Below are positions 25,221 to 33,043 of a stretch of 64,000 nucleotides of DNA, one piece after another. Both the position numbers and the translations under genes were made by a program. The notes under the pieces are model-generated. The model ran no database searches and was not told the origin of the DNA. It saw only the letters and a program-made list of their open reading frames with translations. This DNA comes from Oryzomonas japonica (lineage in GTDB: Bacteria; Desulfobacterota; Desulfuromonadia; Geobacterales; Pseudopelobacteraceae), in NCBI RefSeq assembly GCF_008802365.1, contig NZ_VZQZ01000005.1:62001-126000 (forward strand), written 5' to 3'. Position 1 is the stretch's first letter. Each line of letters begins with the position of its first letter.

Positions 25221-25490
25221 TGCGCCTCCTTTGTGTCGTGGTCAGAGCCGGTCGGCGATGGCCGCATCGCTGAGGGAGTTGATCGATTCGTGCGCGGAAC
25301 CGCACTCATGTGCCGGTCTGTCGGCAACGTGCGAGAGATTCTGGGATTGCTGTGCCACCGCCGCGATCGGTGAAGGGCCGGCCGAGACACGTTTTCGGAG
25401 CGTCCGGCTACGGAGGGATGGACACAAGGCGCAGGTATTTAACATGGTCAGGATTGCTAAAGCCCTTCCATACACGCGATGAAGGAATCT
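25221..25490. other. Intergenic region carrying the mvh promoter
   Basis: This stretch separates mvhG from the end of hybP. The minus strand has an open frame of 77 codons here ending just before mvhG, but it has no ribosome site or family resemblance. TGGCAC occurs once (minus strand), but TTGC is absent at the -12 spacing, so no sigma-54 promoter is supported. No good sigma-70 pair was found. Confidence 0.4.
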
Positions 25491-25518
25491 AACTCGGCGG
25501 CTGTCAGTCCGCCGAGTT
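25491..25518 (-). terminator. Hairpin terminator after hybP
   Basis: AACTCGGCGG and CCGCCGAGTT form a perfect 10-bp stem with an 8-nt loop, starting 6 bp beyond the hybP stop. There is no strong T run, but the position fits the end of the hyb operon. Confidence 0.6.
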
Positions 25519-25524
25519 TAGCAT

Positions 25525-26004
25525 TCAGCACTTTTCAACGGGGCTCCCCGAGGCCGTAATCTCGGCAACAACCAGTTCGGCCAGGCCCGGAAGCTTCCCC
25601 GCCAACAGGGGCGACAACTCGGCACCCGCCTCGTAGGAAGCAGGGATGATGCCGAACAGGGTTACCTTCTCGGGACAGCGATCACGGATTTCGGAGAGCG
25701 CCAGCACCTCCTGGATGCCGATCTGGTGGGGCGACATCTTGATGGGCAGTTTGCCCAGCATGAAGTCATCCTTCTCGTAGCGATAGATATCTCCCGGCTC
25801 GCCTTTGGCCTCGATGACGTCCACCAGAAAGACTTGGTCGGCTTCCTCCAACATGTGGCAGACCATGATGCCGAGCGTCCCGCCGTCGTACAGGGTGACG
25901 TCGTCGGGGAAAACGTAGTGTTTCTGTAGGTACTCAATAAAGTGGACCCCAAAGCCTTCATCGGAGAGGAGCAGGTTGCCGGCGCCGAAGATAAGTGTTT
26001 TCAT
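25525..26004 (-). CDS. hybP: [NiFe]-hydrogenase maturation protease HybP/HybD
   Basis: A 159-residue maturation endopeptidase. Metal-binding positions are visible in LIFGAGNLLLSDEGFGVHFIEYL (Glu), LVDVIEAKG (Asp) and KMSPHQIGIQEVLAL (His). The ATG at 26004 follows AAGGA; a longer frame from 26025 lacks support. It is separated from hybL by 210 bp that carry a dyad repeat but no gene. It should cleave the 15-residue tail of HybL after its final His. It is only distantly similar to the protease in the mvh operon, as expected for enzyme-specific proteases. Confidence 0.9.
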   Translation of the reverse strand: MKTLIFGAGNLLLSDEGFGVHFIEYLQKHYVFPDDVTLYDGGTLGIMVCHMLEEADQVFLVDVIEAKGEPGDIYRYEKDDFMLGKLPIKMSPHQIGIQEVLALSEIRDRCPEKVTLFGIIPASYEAGAELSPLLAGKLPGLAELVVAEITASGSPVEKC

Positions 26005-26107
26005 CGTATTATCCTTTTCCATCACTAAGAGGTCGTTTCAAACTACTACGGACTGGGATGCGCTTCAATCGCTTGCAGCACGTTACAACCCCTGCCAAAG
26101 ACACAAA

Positions 26108-26189
26108 GAGCACAAAGGCGACTGACAACAGGAACATGCGACTCGTTTGCTCTAAGTCTCTTCACTGTTGTCAGCGCCCATTGTGCTTC
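26108..26189. repeat. Intergenic dyad repeat between hybL and hybP
   Basis: Imperfect arms at 26108-26131 and 26165-26189, ending in perfect CTGACAACAG and CTGTTGTCAG, enclose 33 bp. The left flank contains CAAAGACACAAAGAGCACAAA, the same motif as the dyad at 47559. In the hyb transcript it would form a stem between two genes and could affect hybP levels or mRNA decay. Confidence 0.65.
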
Positions 26190-26214
26190 TGTTGCGAGAG
26201 TTGCTCCGTGACGA

Positions 26215-27894
26215 CTACATTACCTTGACGTTCGTGATCTCTTTCCCTTCCGGATCGATGGTATGCACCGCACAGGCGATACAGGGGTCGAAGGAGTGGA
26301 TGGTCCGCAGCACTTCCAGCGGCTTGTCTGCCTGTGCCACGGGGTTGCCGACCAACGAGGCCTCATACGGGCCGAGCTGGCCTTTGTCGTCACGCGGCGA
26401 GGCGTTCCAGGTCGAGGGGACAACGGCCTGGTAGTTCTTGATCTTGCGGTTTTCGATCACGATCCAGTGAGACAGGGTGCCGCGCGGCGCTTCGTGGAAA
26501 CCGACGCCCTTGTACTCGCCTTTGGGGATCTCGGTGGGATTGGCGTAGACCTTGTCGCCTTTGCCCACGTTTTCCACCAGCTTGTCCAGATACTCCAGAG
26601 AGTAGTCGGCCATCAGGTGGGCACGGATGGCGCGAGCGCCGAGACGGCCCATGGTGGAGTGCAGGTCGTTCACGCCCACACCGATCTTGGCGCAGCTTGC
26701 GTCCACCAGTTTCCTGACCTTTTCGTTGCCGCCGGCATAGGCGGCAAACAACTGAGCCGGTGGACCGACCTGAACCGGTTTGCCGTCCAGGCGGGGAGCC
26801 TTGCACCACGTGTATTTGCCGTTATCCTGGAAGTCCGTGTAATTGGGTTTGGTCTCGCCGTCCCAGGGGTGCAGGGTGCCGTTTCCTTCGTACCAGGCGT
26901 GGGACACGTTTTCCTTGATGTTGGCGATCAGGTCCAGGTCCTGGTGGTTGGTGATGATGCGTGCTTTCTTGATGTCGCCGCCGTTGATGATGGCTCCCGG
27001 CAGGGCGAACTTGGTGTTTTTGGTGTCCTCGGGCATCTCCGGCACGGCCAGGTAGTTGACCACGCCGCGGCCGTATTTGAACCAATCCTTGTAGATGGAG
27101 GCGATGGCCACCATGTCCGGATAGTAGACCTGCTGGACGAATTCGCGGGTCTCCGTCATCAGGCTCTTCAGGGCGGCGATCTTCTCCATGTTGAGGGTGG
27201 CCAGGTTTTCCATGTTGATGGCGGTAGCGACACCGCCGACGCACAGGTTCTGGATGTGGGGGTTCTTGCCCCCCAGAATGGCGATGGCCTGGGCGGCTTT
27301 GCGCTGATAATCCAGGGCGTTGAGGTAATGGGCAACTGCCATGAGGTTGGCCTCGGGCGGCAGTTTCATGGCCGGGTGACCCCAGTAACCGGAGGCGAAG
27401 ATGCCGAGACGGCCGGTTTCGACGAAGGATTTCAGTTTCTGCTGGACGGCCTTGAATTCGGTTTCACTGTTGCCCGGCCAGTTGGAGATGGACTGGGCCA
27501 GCTGAGCGGTCTTCTTGGGGTCGGCCTTGAGGGCCGAGACCACGTCCACCCAGTCCAGGGCGGACAGGTGGTAGAAGTGGACGATATGGTCCTGCACCGA
27601 GTGCTGGGCCATGATGATGTTCCTGATGTACTGGGCGTTCATCGGGACATCGACCTTGAGGGCGTGCTCCACCGAGCGGATCGAGGAGATGGCGTGGACC
27701 GTGGTGCAAACGCCGCAGAAACGCTGGGCGTAAATCCAGGCATCCTGGGGGGGGCGGTCTTTCAGAATGGTTTCGATACCACGCCACATCTGGGCGGACG
27801 ACCAGGCATTGGTGACGACGCCACCGTTTACTTCAGCATCAATTCTCAGGTGACCTTCGATACGGGTGATCGGGTCAAGGGTAATGCGGGCCAT
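26215..27894 (-). CDS. hybL: Periplasmic [NiFe]-hydrogenase large subunit HybL
   Basis: A 559-residue catalytic subunit of a membrane-associated uptake hydrogenase. Nickel ligands are in RFCGVCTTVH near residue 60 and DPCIACAVH near 538; the tail TIDPEGKEITNVKVM should be removed by HybP. The opening ITLDPITRIEGHLRI is typical. It has no signal peptide and is expected to be carried by the Tat-signal-bearing small subunit. It sits between hybB and hybP. The order hybS-A-B-L-P is the same as reported for Geobacter sulfurreducens Hyb, where Hyb is the main hydrogen-uptake enzyme. Confidence 0.95.
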   Translation of the reverse strand: MARITLDPITRIEGHLRIDAEVNGGVVTNAWSSAQMWRGIETILKDRPPQDAWIYAQRFCGVCTTVHAISSIRSVEHALKVDVPMNAQYIRNIIMAQHSVQDHIVHFYHLSALDWVDVVSALKADPKKTAQLAQSISNWPGNSETEFKAVQQKLKSFVETGRLGIFASGYWGHPAMKLPPEANLMAVAHYLNALDYQRKAAQAIAILGGKNPHIQNLCVGGVATAINMENLATLNMEKIAALKSLMTETREFVQQVYYPDMVAIASIYKDWFKYGRGVVNYLAVPEMPEDTKNTKFALPGAIINGGDIKKARIITNHQDLDLIANIKENVSHAWYEGNGTLHPWDGETKPNYTDFQDNGKYTWCKAPRLDGKPVQVGPPAQLFAAYAGGNEKVRKLVDASCAKIGVGVNDLHSTMGRLGARAIRAHLMADYSLEYLDKLVENVGKGDKVYANPTEIPKGEYKGVGFHEAPRGTLSHWIVIENRKIKNYQAVVPSTWNASPRDDKGQLGPYEASLVGNPVAQADKPLEVLRTIHSFDPCIACAVHTIDPEGKEITNVKVM

Positions 27895-27967
27895 GTATTT
27901 CCTCCGTTATCGGTTTTTATTGATAAGATTCAAATAGCGAGTGTTTGTATCTCGTTGTGCCGTTCCC

Positions 27968-29257
27968 TTACGCCTTTTCCCCCAGGGGATGCGTTGCCGC
28001 GTGTTGCTCGCGGGTGTGCAGCCTCGGCAGAACCGGCAGCAACTTGACCAGCACCTGGTAGCCCAGGATCTCGAAGGCAACGATGCCGACCGTTACCATC
28101 AGTTCCGCGAGGGCCGGGAAGTAATGCCATCCTTTGCCGGGGTTGAAGCCGATCAGATAGACGTTGAAGCGGTACAGGGCCCCGCCGAACACGATCAGGG
28201 CGGCTGAAACGAACAGCCAGCGGATGGATTCCCTTTTTTTCTTGCTGAAGAGGATCAGCGAACCGGCGGCGATCAGACAAAACTCCAGCAGGAAGAAGCA
28301 CGAGTAAAAGTTGAAGGAAAGTGCGGTGCCCAGTTGTCCGCGCCAAGCCAGGTCGCCGATGACGACGCTCAGCCAGATAACCGTCAGAAAGGGGATGATG
28401 CGCGCCATTCCCGAAAGCTCCTTGGTTTCGAAGGGGCGTTTGAAGGCGTAGCACGAGATGACCGACTCCAGGATGGCAATGGAGTAGCCGATATACATGC
28501 AGTTGATCAGGAACAGGAGCGGCAGGAAGCCGGTATGCCACAACGGGTGCAGTTTGGTCGACGCGATCAAAAGGAGCGAACCGAGGGACGACTGGTGCAT
28601 GGTCGGCAGGGTGATGCCCAGCACGATGACGAAGATCAGAACCTTGTCGAGCCGGGGGCGGGCCCAGGCGGCCAATTCCTTGACCTTGTCGAGCCGGTCG
28701 CCGATCCGTTCGGGCCGTTCCATGCCGAGACGGCCGTACACCAAGTCCAGCATATGCTGCAAGGTCTTCCACTCGGTCTTTTCCAGCGTCGTCAGGATGG
28801 CGGGCAGAAACTCAATGATCAGGACCATCGTATAGGCCATGACGCAGACGGCGACTTCGAACATGGCGGAGTTGACCTGCCATTTGGAAGGGACGAAGAA
28901 GTTGTAGGCGTTCCAGGGGCGTCCCAGGTCCACCATGACCGAAAAACCGGCCAGCCCGTAACCGAACATGCTGGTCAGGATGGCGGAGCGGATCATGGGG
29001 TGGTAGTGCATGCGGTTGCGGATGTAGACCAGGATCGCCATGGCGTAGCCGCCGCAGGCGATGGCCGTGCCGGTGGCGACGTCGTAGGTGATCCAGATGC
29101 CCCAAGGATAGCCGTCGCTCATGTTGGAGACGGTGCCGATCCCTTTTACGAAGCGGAGAATGATCAATGCAAACCCGATCAGGGTCAGGGTCAGAAGAAC
29201 GATAAACGAGGGGGTCAGAATTTTCGCTTCATGTGTCTGGTACTCATCGTGTCCCAT
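27968..29257 (-). CDS. hybB: HybB/NrfD-type integral membrane subunit
   Basis: A 429-residue membrane protein of the NrfD/PsrC family with about ten helices. It passes hydrogen-derived electrons from HybA to the quinone pool. Typical features are the loop DGYPWGIWITYDVATGTAIACGGYA after helix 1, FSVMVDLGRPWNAYNFFVP and MHQSSLGSLLLIA. It has no cofactor-binding cysteines of its own, as expected. Its ATG overlaps the hybA stop (TGATG). A 73-bp gap with a ribosome site separates it from hybL. Confidence 0.92.
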   Translation of the reverse strand: MGHDEYQTHEAKILTPSFIVLLTLTLIGFALIILRFVKGIGTVSNMSDGYPWGIWITYDVATGTAIACGGYAMAILVYIRNRMHYHPMIRSAILTSMFGYGLAGFSVMVDLGRPWNAYNFFVPSKWQVNSAMFEVAVCVMAYTMVLIIEFLPAILTTLEKTEWKTLQHMLDLVYGRLGMERPERIGDRLDKVKELAAWARPRLDKVLIFVIVLGITLPTMHQSSLGSLLLIASTKLHPLWHTGFLPLLFLINCMYIGYSIAILESVISCYAFKRPFETKELSGMARIIPFLTVIWLSVVIGDLAWRGQLGTALSFNFYSCFFLLEFCLIAAGSLILFSKKKRESIRWLFVSAALIVFGGALYRFNVYLIGFNPGKGWHYFPALAELMVTVGIVAFEILGYQVLVKLLPVLPRLHTREQHAATHPLGEKA

Positions 29258-30189
29258 CAGTGATGGCCCCCCTTGTCGTTTTTGGTGTCATGCTCGTCTT
29301 CACCATGCCCCTTCATGTTCTTCAGCGCGATGAAGCAGAGTGTGCTGTAAAGCGCCACCGGGGCGATGAAGCCCTTGTAGATGGTGTGCTGAATCTTTTC
29401 GGAAAATTCGGCGGGCGCCTCGTCCTTGAGTGTCGGCAGCCCCAGTTTGTTGAACTGCATGCTGGCGAGGTAGAGGTGGTTGGTGCCGCCGAGCTCATTT
29501 GCGCCATAGATGTGGTTGATGTACTTGCCCGGATTTTCCCGCAGCCGTTTTTCGGCCTCTTCCAGGAGGTCTTTCCGTTTGCCGAACATGATCGCACCGG
29601 CCGGGCATACCTCGGCGCAGGCGCTGATCCCCTTCTTCGGCAGGTTGGTGTTTTTGCACAGGTCGCATTTGACGATCTGGGGGATCGCCTTCTCCCACTG
29701 GAACTTGGGGATGTTGAAGGCGCAGGCCACCTGGCAGTAACGGCAGCCGATGCAGGTATTCTTGTTGTAATCCACGATGCCGGTTTCCGGGTCGCGCGTC
29801 ATGGCGGCAACCGGGCAGACCGAAACGCAGGACGGCTTCTGGCAGTGCATGCAGGAGTATTTGACGTAGGACCATTCCTGCTCGGACTGTTTGAAGAGCT
29901 TGATCAGGGTGCGGGTGCTGCCCGACAGGTCTTCGGGGGCGTCCCACAGGCCGTCGGTGTCGAATTTGGCGCGCTCGTACGAGAGGCTGCCGTAATCGCC
30001 GTTGACCCGTTTGCAGGCGGACATGCAGGCCTTGCAGCCGACGCACTTGGTGGCGTCGTACAGCATGCCGATGGTTTCATTGTTGATCTTGTGCCCCTCA
30101 TTGGCCACGGCAGCCTTCTTGCCGGCCAGCAGGGCTGCGCCGGTGGCGCCCATAATTTTGAGGAACTGGCGTCTACTCGGTTTTCCCAT
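29257..30189 (-). CDS. hybA: HybA-type ferredoxin subunit, Tat-exported
   Basis: A 310-residue periplasmic iron-sulfur protein. The N-terminal Tat signal is KPSRRQFLKIMGATG. Four [4Fe-4S] motifs follow: CVGCKACMSACK, CMHCQKPSCVSVCP, CIGCRYCQVAC and CDLCKNTNL...CAEVCP. A C-terminal hydrophobic helix (APVALYSTLCFIALK) should anchor it beside HybB. The ATG at 30189 has a GGGAG site six bases away; earlier ATGs at 30195 and 30213 are less well placed. It begins 17 bp inside the end of hybS. It relays electrons from HybS to HybB. Confidence 0.93.
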   Translation of the reverse strand: MGKPSRRQFLKIMGATGAALLAGKKAAVANEGHKINNETIGMLYDATKCVGCKACMSACKRVNGDYGSLSYERAKFDTDGLWDAPEDLSGSTRTLIKLFKQSEQEWSYVKYSCMHCQKPSCVSVCPVAAMTRDPETGIVDYNKNTCIGCRYCQVACAFNIPKFQWEKAIPQIVKCDLCKNTNLPKKGISACAEVCPAGAIMFGKRKDLLEEAEKRLRENPGKYINHIYGANELGGTNHLYLASMQFNKLGLPTLKDEAPAEFSEKIQHTIYKGFIAPVALYSTLCFIALKNMKGHGEDEHDTKNDKGGHH

Positions 30190-31285
30190 GGTCATCTCCC
30201 TTCTCCGGACCATCCGGCAGCTTCTTGGCCATCATGACACCCGCACCGATGGCGGCGCCGGCAGCAAGACCGATGACGCCGGTGGTCAGAGGATCAGGAC
30301 CCTTGCCTTTTTCTTTCAGGTCGATCGGAGCATAACTATCGAACGGCGTCGGCTCGTGAATCTGAACCTTGTCGGCGATGGCGGTTTTGAAAAGCAGGTC
30401 CGGCTCGGTGCAGCCGATGCAGGGATGCCCGATGGAAACCGGCCAGGCACCCACGTCGTTGAAACGCAGCACCGAACAGTTGGCATAGGTGGCCGGTCCC
30501 TTGCAGCCCAGTTTGTAGAGGCAGTAGCCCTGGCTGTGACCCTCGTCGCCGAAGGCGCGGGCGAAACGGCCGGCGTCGAAGTGGGGGCGGCGCTCGCAGT
30601 GCTCGTGGATCCTGCGGCCGAAAGCGAATTTGGGGCGGCCCATCTGATCCAGCTCGGGCAGTTTTTTGAACGTTACGTAGTAGAGAACGGTCGAAAGGAA
30701 GTTGTAAGGGTTGGGGGGGCAGCCGGGGATGTTGATGATCGGCTTGTCCTTGACGATGTCGCGTACCCCTACGGCGCCGGTGGGGTTGGGGCCGACGGAC
30801 TGGATGCCGCCGTAGCTGGCGCAGGTGCCCATGGAGATGATGGCGGCAGCGCCCTCGGCGGCATGCTTCAGCGAATCCAGGGCCGTTTTGCCGTGGACCT
30901 TGCAGTAGATGCCGTTGTCCTTGGTGGGGATGGCGCCCTCGACGACCAGGATGTACTTCCCTTTGTTGGCCAGCAAGGAGTCGGTCAGGGATTTTTCGGC
31001 CTGATGTCCGGAGCCGACCATGAGGGTCTCATGGTAGTCCAGGGAGATCATGTCGAGGATCAGGTTGGAGACGGTCGGATGCGTCGAACGCAGCAGGGAT
31101 TCCGAACAACCGGTGCACTCTTGGAAATGGAGCCAGATTACTGCTGGCCTGTTGTCGCTCTTCTGGGCCGCTTGGGCAACTTTGGTAACCATCCCGTAGG
31201 GAAGCCCCAGCATGGCTGATACGGTCATGCAGGTCTTCATGAAGTCTCGACGGGTAACGCCGGGGAAAAGGCCCTCTTTTGTCAT
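30173..31285 (-). CDS. hybS: Periplasmic [NiFe]-hydrogenase small subunit HybS
   Basis: A 370-residue iron-sulfur subunit with a clear Tat signal (VTRRDFMKTCMTVSAMLG). The proximal cluster region begins QECTGCSESLLRS, followed by GTCASYGGIQ and PGCPPNPYN. The distal clusters are at GCKGPATYANC and HPCIGCTEPD. A C-terminal anchor helix is present (TTGVIGLAAGAAIGAGVMM). The ATG at 31285 follows GGAGG; a much longer open frame upstream has no ribosome site and would bury the Tat signal. It is the first gene of hybSABLP, and a -24/-12 promoter lies 58 bp upstream. Confidence 0.94.
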   Translation of the reverse strand: MTKEGLFPGVTRRDFMKTCMTVSAMLGLPYGMVTKVAQAAQKSDNRPAVIWLHFQECTGCSESLLRSTHPTVSNLILDMISLDYHETLMVGSGHQAEKSLTDSLLANKGKYILVVEGAIPTKDNGIYCKVHGKTALDSLKHAAEGAAAIISMGTCASYGGIQSVGPNPTGAVGVRDIVKDKPIINIPGCPPNPYNFLSTVLYYVTFKKLPELDQMGRPKFAFGRRIHEHCERRPHFDAGRFARAFGDEGHSQGYCLYKLGCKGPATYANCSVLRFNDVGAWPVSIGHPCIGCTEPDLLFKTAIADKVQIHEPTPFDSYAPIDLKEKGKGPDPLTTGVIGLAAGAAIGAGVMMAKKLPDGPEKGDDHGKTE

Positions 31286-31342
31286 TGCATCCTCCGCTGT
31301 CATGTGCTTGATATGTGGCTGGTTAAAAACCTTGTAGTATAC

Positions 31343-31358
31343 GGCAACAGGCGTGCCA
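31343..31358 (-). promoter_or_regulatory. Sigma-54 promoter of the hyb operon
   Basis: On the minus strand TGGCAC (31358-31353), five bases, then TTGC (31347-31344) match the -24/-12 consensus. The start of transcription would be near 31333, about 48 bp before hybS. A divergent NtrC-type activator gene begins 280 bp away. The pair GTTGCGTTT (31409-31417) and GTTGCGTCT (31453-31461) is a possible activator site. Confidence 0.75.
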
Positions 31359-31638
31359 ATCTTGCTGTTTGGGACGACTTGCTGCAACTGTTTATAATTG
31401 CTGGATTCGTTGCGTTTACGACTCGGCGGGCAGACGACAAAACAAAACAACGGTTGCGTCTTTTTGGCACATGATGTATCTTTTTGTCCCAGGCAGTCCC
31501 CTCCGCTTCCCTCTGTTCTCACAGGGAAAAAACAGCCGCTCCATGGTTCAGGAGAGAGATTACGAGCTTGTCTGCCCGCTGGTCTCGCTGGGGGCAAGGG
31601 GGGAACGACGCCACCCGCGTGAATAAGGAGCATGTCCT

Positions 31639-33009
31639 ATGCCAACTGTGTTTGTATGTGATGATGAAGCGGATATTCTCCGCTATCTTGATAAGCTCCT
31701 GAGTGCGAACGGCTATCAGGTCGAGACCTTTTTGCGCGGCAACGAGCTTCTGAAGCGGGTAAAGGCGTCGGATGCCGCGGAGTGCGATGTGATCCTCCAG
31801 GACGTGCGCATGCCCGACATGGACGGCCTCCAGGTTCTCAAGCATCTCCGTAGCGAACGCCCGGACGTGCCGGTGGTCATCATGACGGCCCATGGCACGA
31901 TCGACGATGCGGTCCAGGCCATCAAGCTGGGGGCCTACGACTATATCACCAAACCGTTTCCCAAAGAGAAGCTGCTCACGGTGCTGGACCGACTGCTCGA
32001 CCATCACCGGCTGGCCAATGAAAATCTCATGTTGCGCAAGGAGTTGCAGCGGGGGACGGGCCGTTCCGAAACAATGGTTTTCAGGAGTGCCTGTTTCCGC
32101 GAGGTGTACGACCTGACCCTTCAGGTCGCCTCCAGCGATGCCAATATCCTGATCCTGGGGGAATCGGGCACCGGCAAGGAGTTGATCGCCAGCACCATCC
32201 ACGCCAACAGTCCGCGTGCCGGCAAGCCGTATATCTCCCTCAACTGCGCCGCCCTCTCGGATACCCTTCTGGAAAGCCAGCTCTTCGGGCATGTGCGCGG
32301 TGCCTTTACCGGCGCCGTCATCAATCAGAAGGGGCTGGTGGAGGAGGCGGACGGCGGGACGCTTTTTCTGGACGAGATCGGCGATGTCAGCCCGACGGTG
32401 CAGGCCAAGCTGCTGCGGGTCATCCAGGAAAAGGATTTCATCGCGGTCGGCTCGACCCGGCCCCGCAAGGTGGATGTACGTTTTGTCGCCGCCACCAACA
32501 AGGACCTGGTCAACGAGGTCCGGGACGGCCGTTTCCGCGAGGATCTCTATTACCGCCTGAACGTCATAACCGTGAATCTCCCCTCCCTGCGCGAGCGGCG
32601 CGAGGACATCGAACCGCTTGCGCGCCACTTCCTGGATATCTATACCGCCAAGATGAAGAAAGAGGTGCACGATTTCGAGGATGAAGCCCTGGCGATGCTG
32701 ATGGACTACGATTGGCCCGGCAATGTGCGCGAGTTGGAGAACGTCATGGAGCGCGCCGTGATCCTGGCCCGTTCCAACACCATCACCGCCGCCCTGCTCC
32801 CCATCGGGAGGCGCCGCGAGACCGTGGCCGCCCTCCATGGGGCGGCCCCCCTGGTGGCGCTGGATGAGGTGGAGCGGCAACATATCAAGGCGGTGTTGAA
32901 GCGCACCGGCTTCCACAAGAGCCGCACGGCCGAGATCCTCGGCATCTCGCGCAAGACGCTGGACCGCAAGATCGTCGAATTCGGCCTCAATGCCGGCCGG
33001 GCCGAGTAA
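31639..33009 (+). CDS. NtrC-family sigma-54-dependent response regulator
   Basis: A 456-residue activator in three parts. The receiver domain (1-120) has acidic pocket DDE and phosphorylatable Asp55 in LQDVRMPDMDG. The AAA+ domain (about 140-375) has GESGTGKE, the sigma-54 contact loop GAFTGA and Walker B LFLDEIGD. The C-terminal Fis-type helix-turn-helix is KSRTAEILGISRKTLDRKI. The ATG follows AAGGAGC. The kinase gene starts 34 bp after the stop. It is divergent from hybS, whose promoter is of the -24/-12 type, so hyb is the likely target. A hydrogen- or redox-linked signal is possible but not shown. Confidence 0.93.
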   Translation: MPTVFVCDDEADILRYLDKLLSANGYQVETFLRGNELLKRVKASDAAECDVILQDVRMPDMDGLQVLKHLRSERPDVPVVIMTAHGTIDDAVQAIKLGAYDYITKPFPKEKLLTVLDRLLDHHRLANENLMLRKELQRGTGRSETMVFRSACFREVYDLTLQVASSDANILILGESGTGKELIASTIHANSPRAGKPYISLNCAALSDTLLESQLFGHVRGAFTGAVINQKGLVEEADGGTLFLDEIGDVSPTVQAKLLRVIQEKDFIAVGSTRPRKVDVRFVAATNKDLVNEVRDGRFREDLYYRLNVITVNLPSLRERREDIEPLARHFLDIYTAKMKKEVHDFEDEALAMLMDYDWPGNVRELENVMERAVILARSNTITAALLPIGRRRETVAALHGAAPLVALDEVERQHIKAVLKRTGFHKSRTAEILGISRKTLDRKIVEFGLNAGRAE

Positions 33010-33043
33010 TGCCGGGCCGTGGCCCTCATGGGCGTGAGGCGGC

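Noticed and set aside
25242-25475. 77-codon open frame on the minus strand before mvhG
   Set aside because: It has no ribosome site and no recognisable motif, and its composition fits the non-coding upstream region of mvhG.
25221-25490. Sigma-54 promoter for the mvh operon
   Set aside because: TGGCAC is present on the minus strand, but no TTGC follows at five bases, so the -12 element fails.
31456-31480. Plus-strand sigma-54 promoter for the regulator gene (TGGCACATGATG)
   Set aside because: The -12 TTGC is absent at the required spacing.
31374-31633. N-terminal extension of the HybS frame upstream of 31285
   Set aside because: It lacks a ribosome site, crosses the -24/-12 promoter and would bury the Tat signal more than 100 residues inside.
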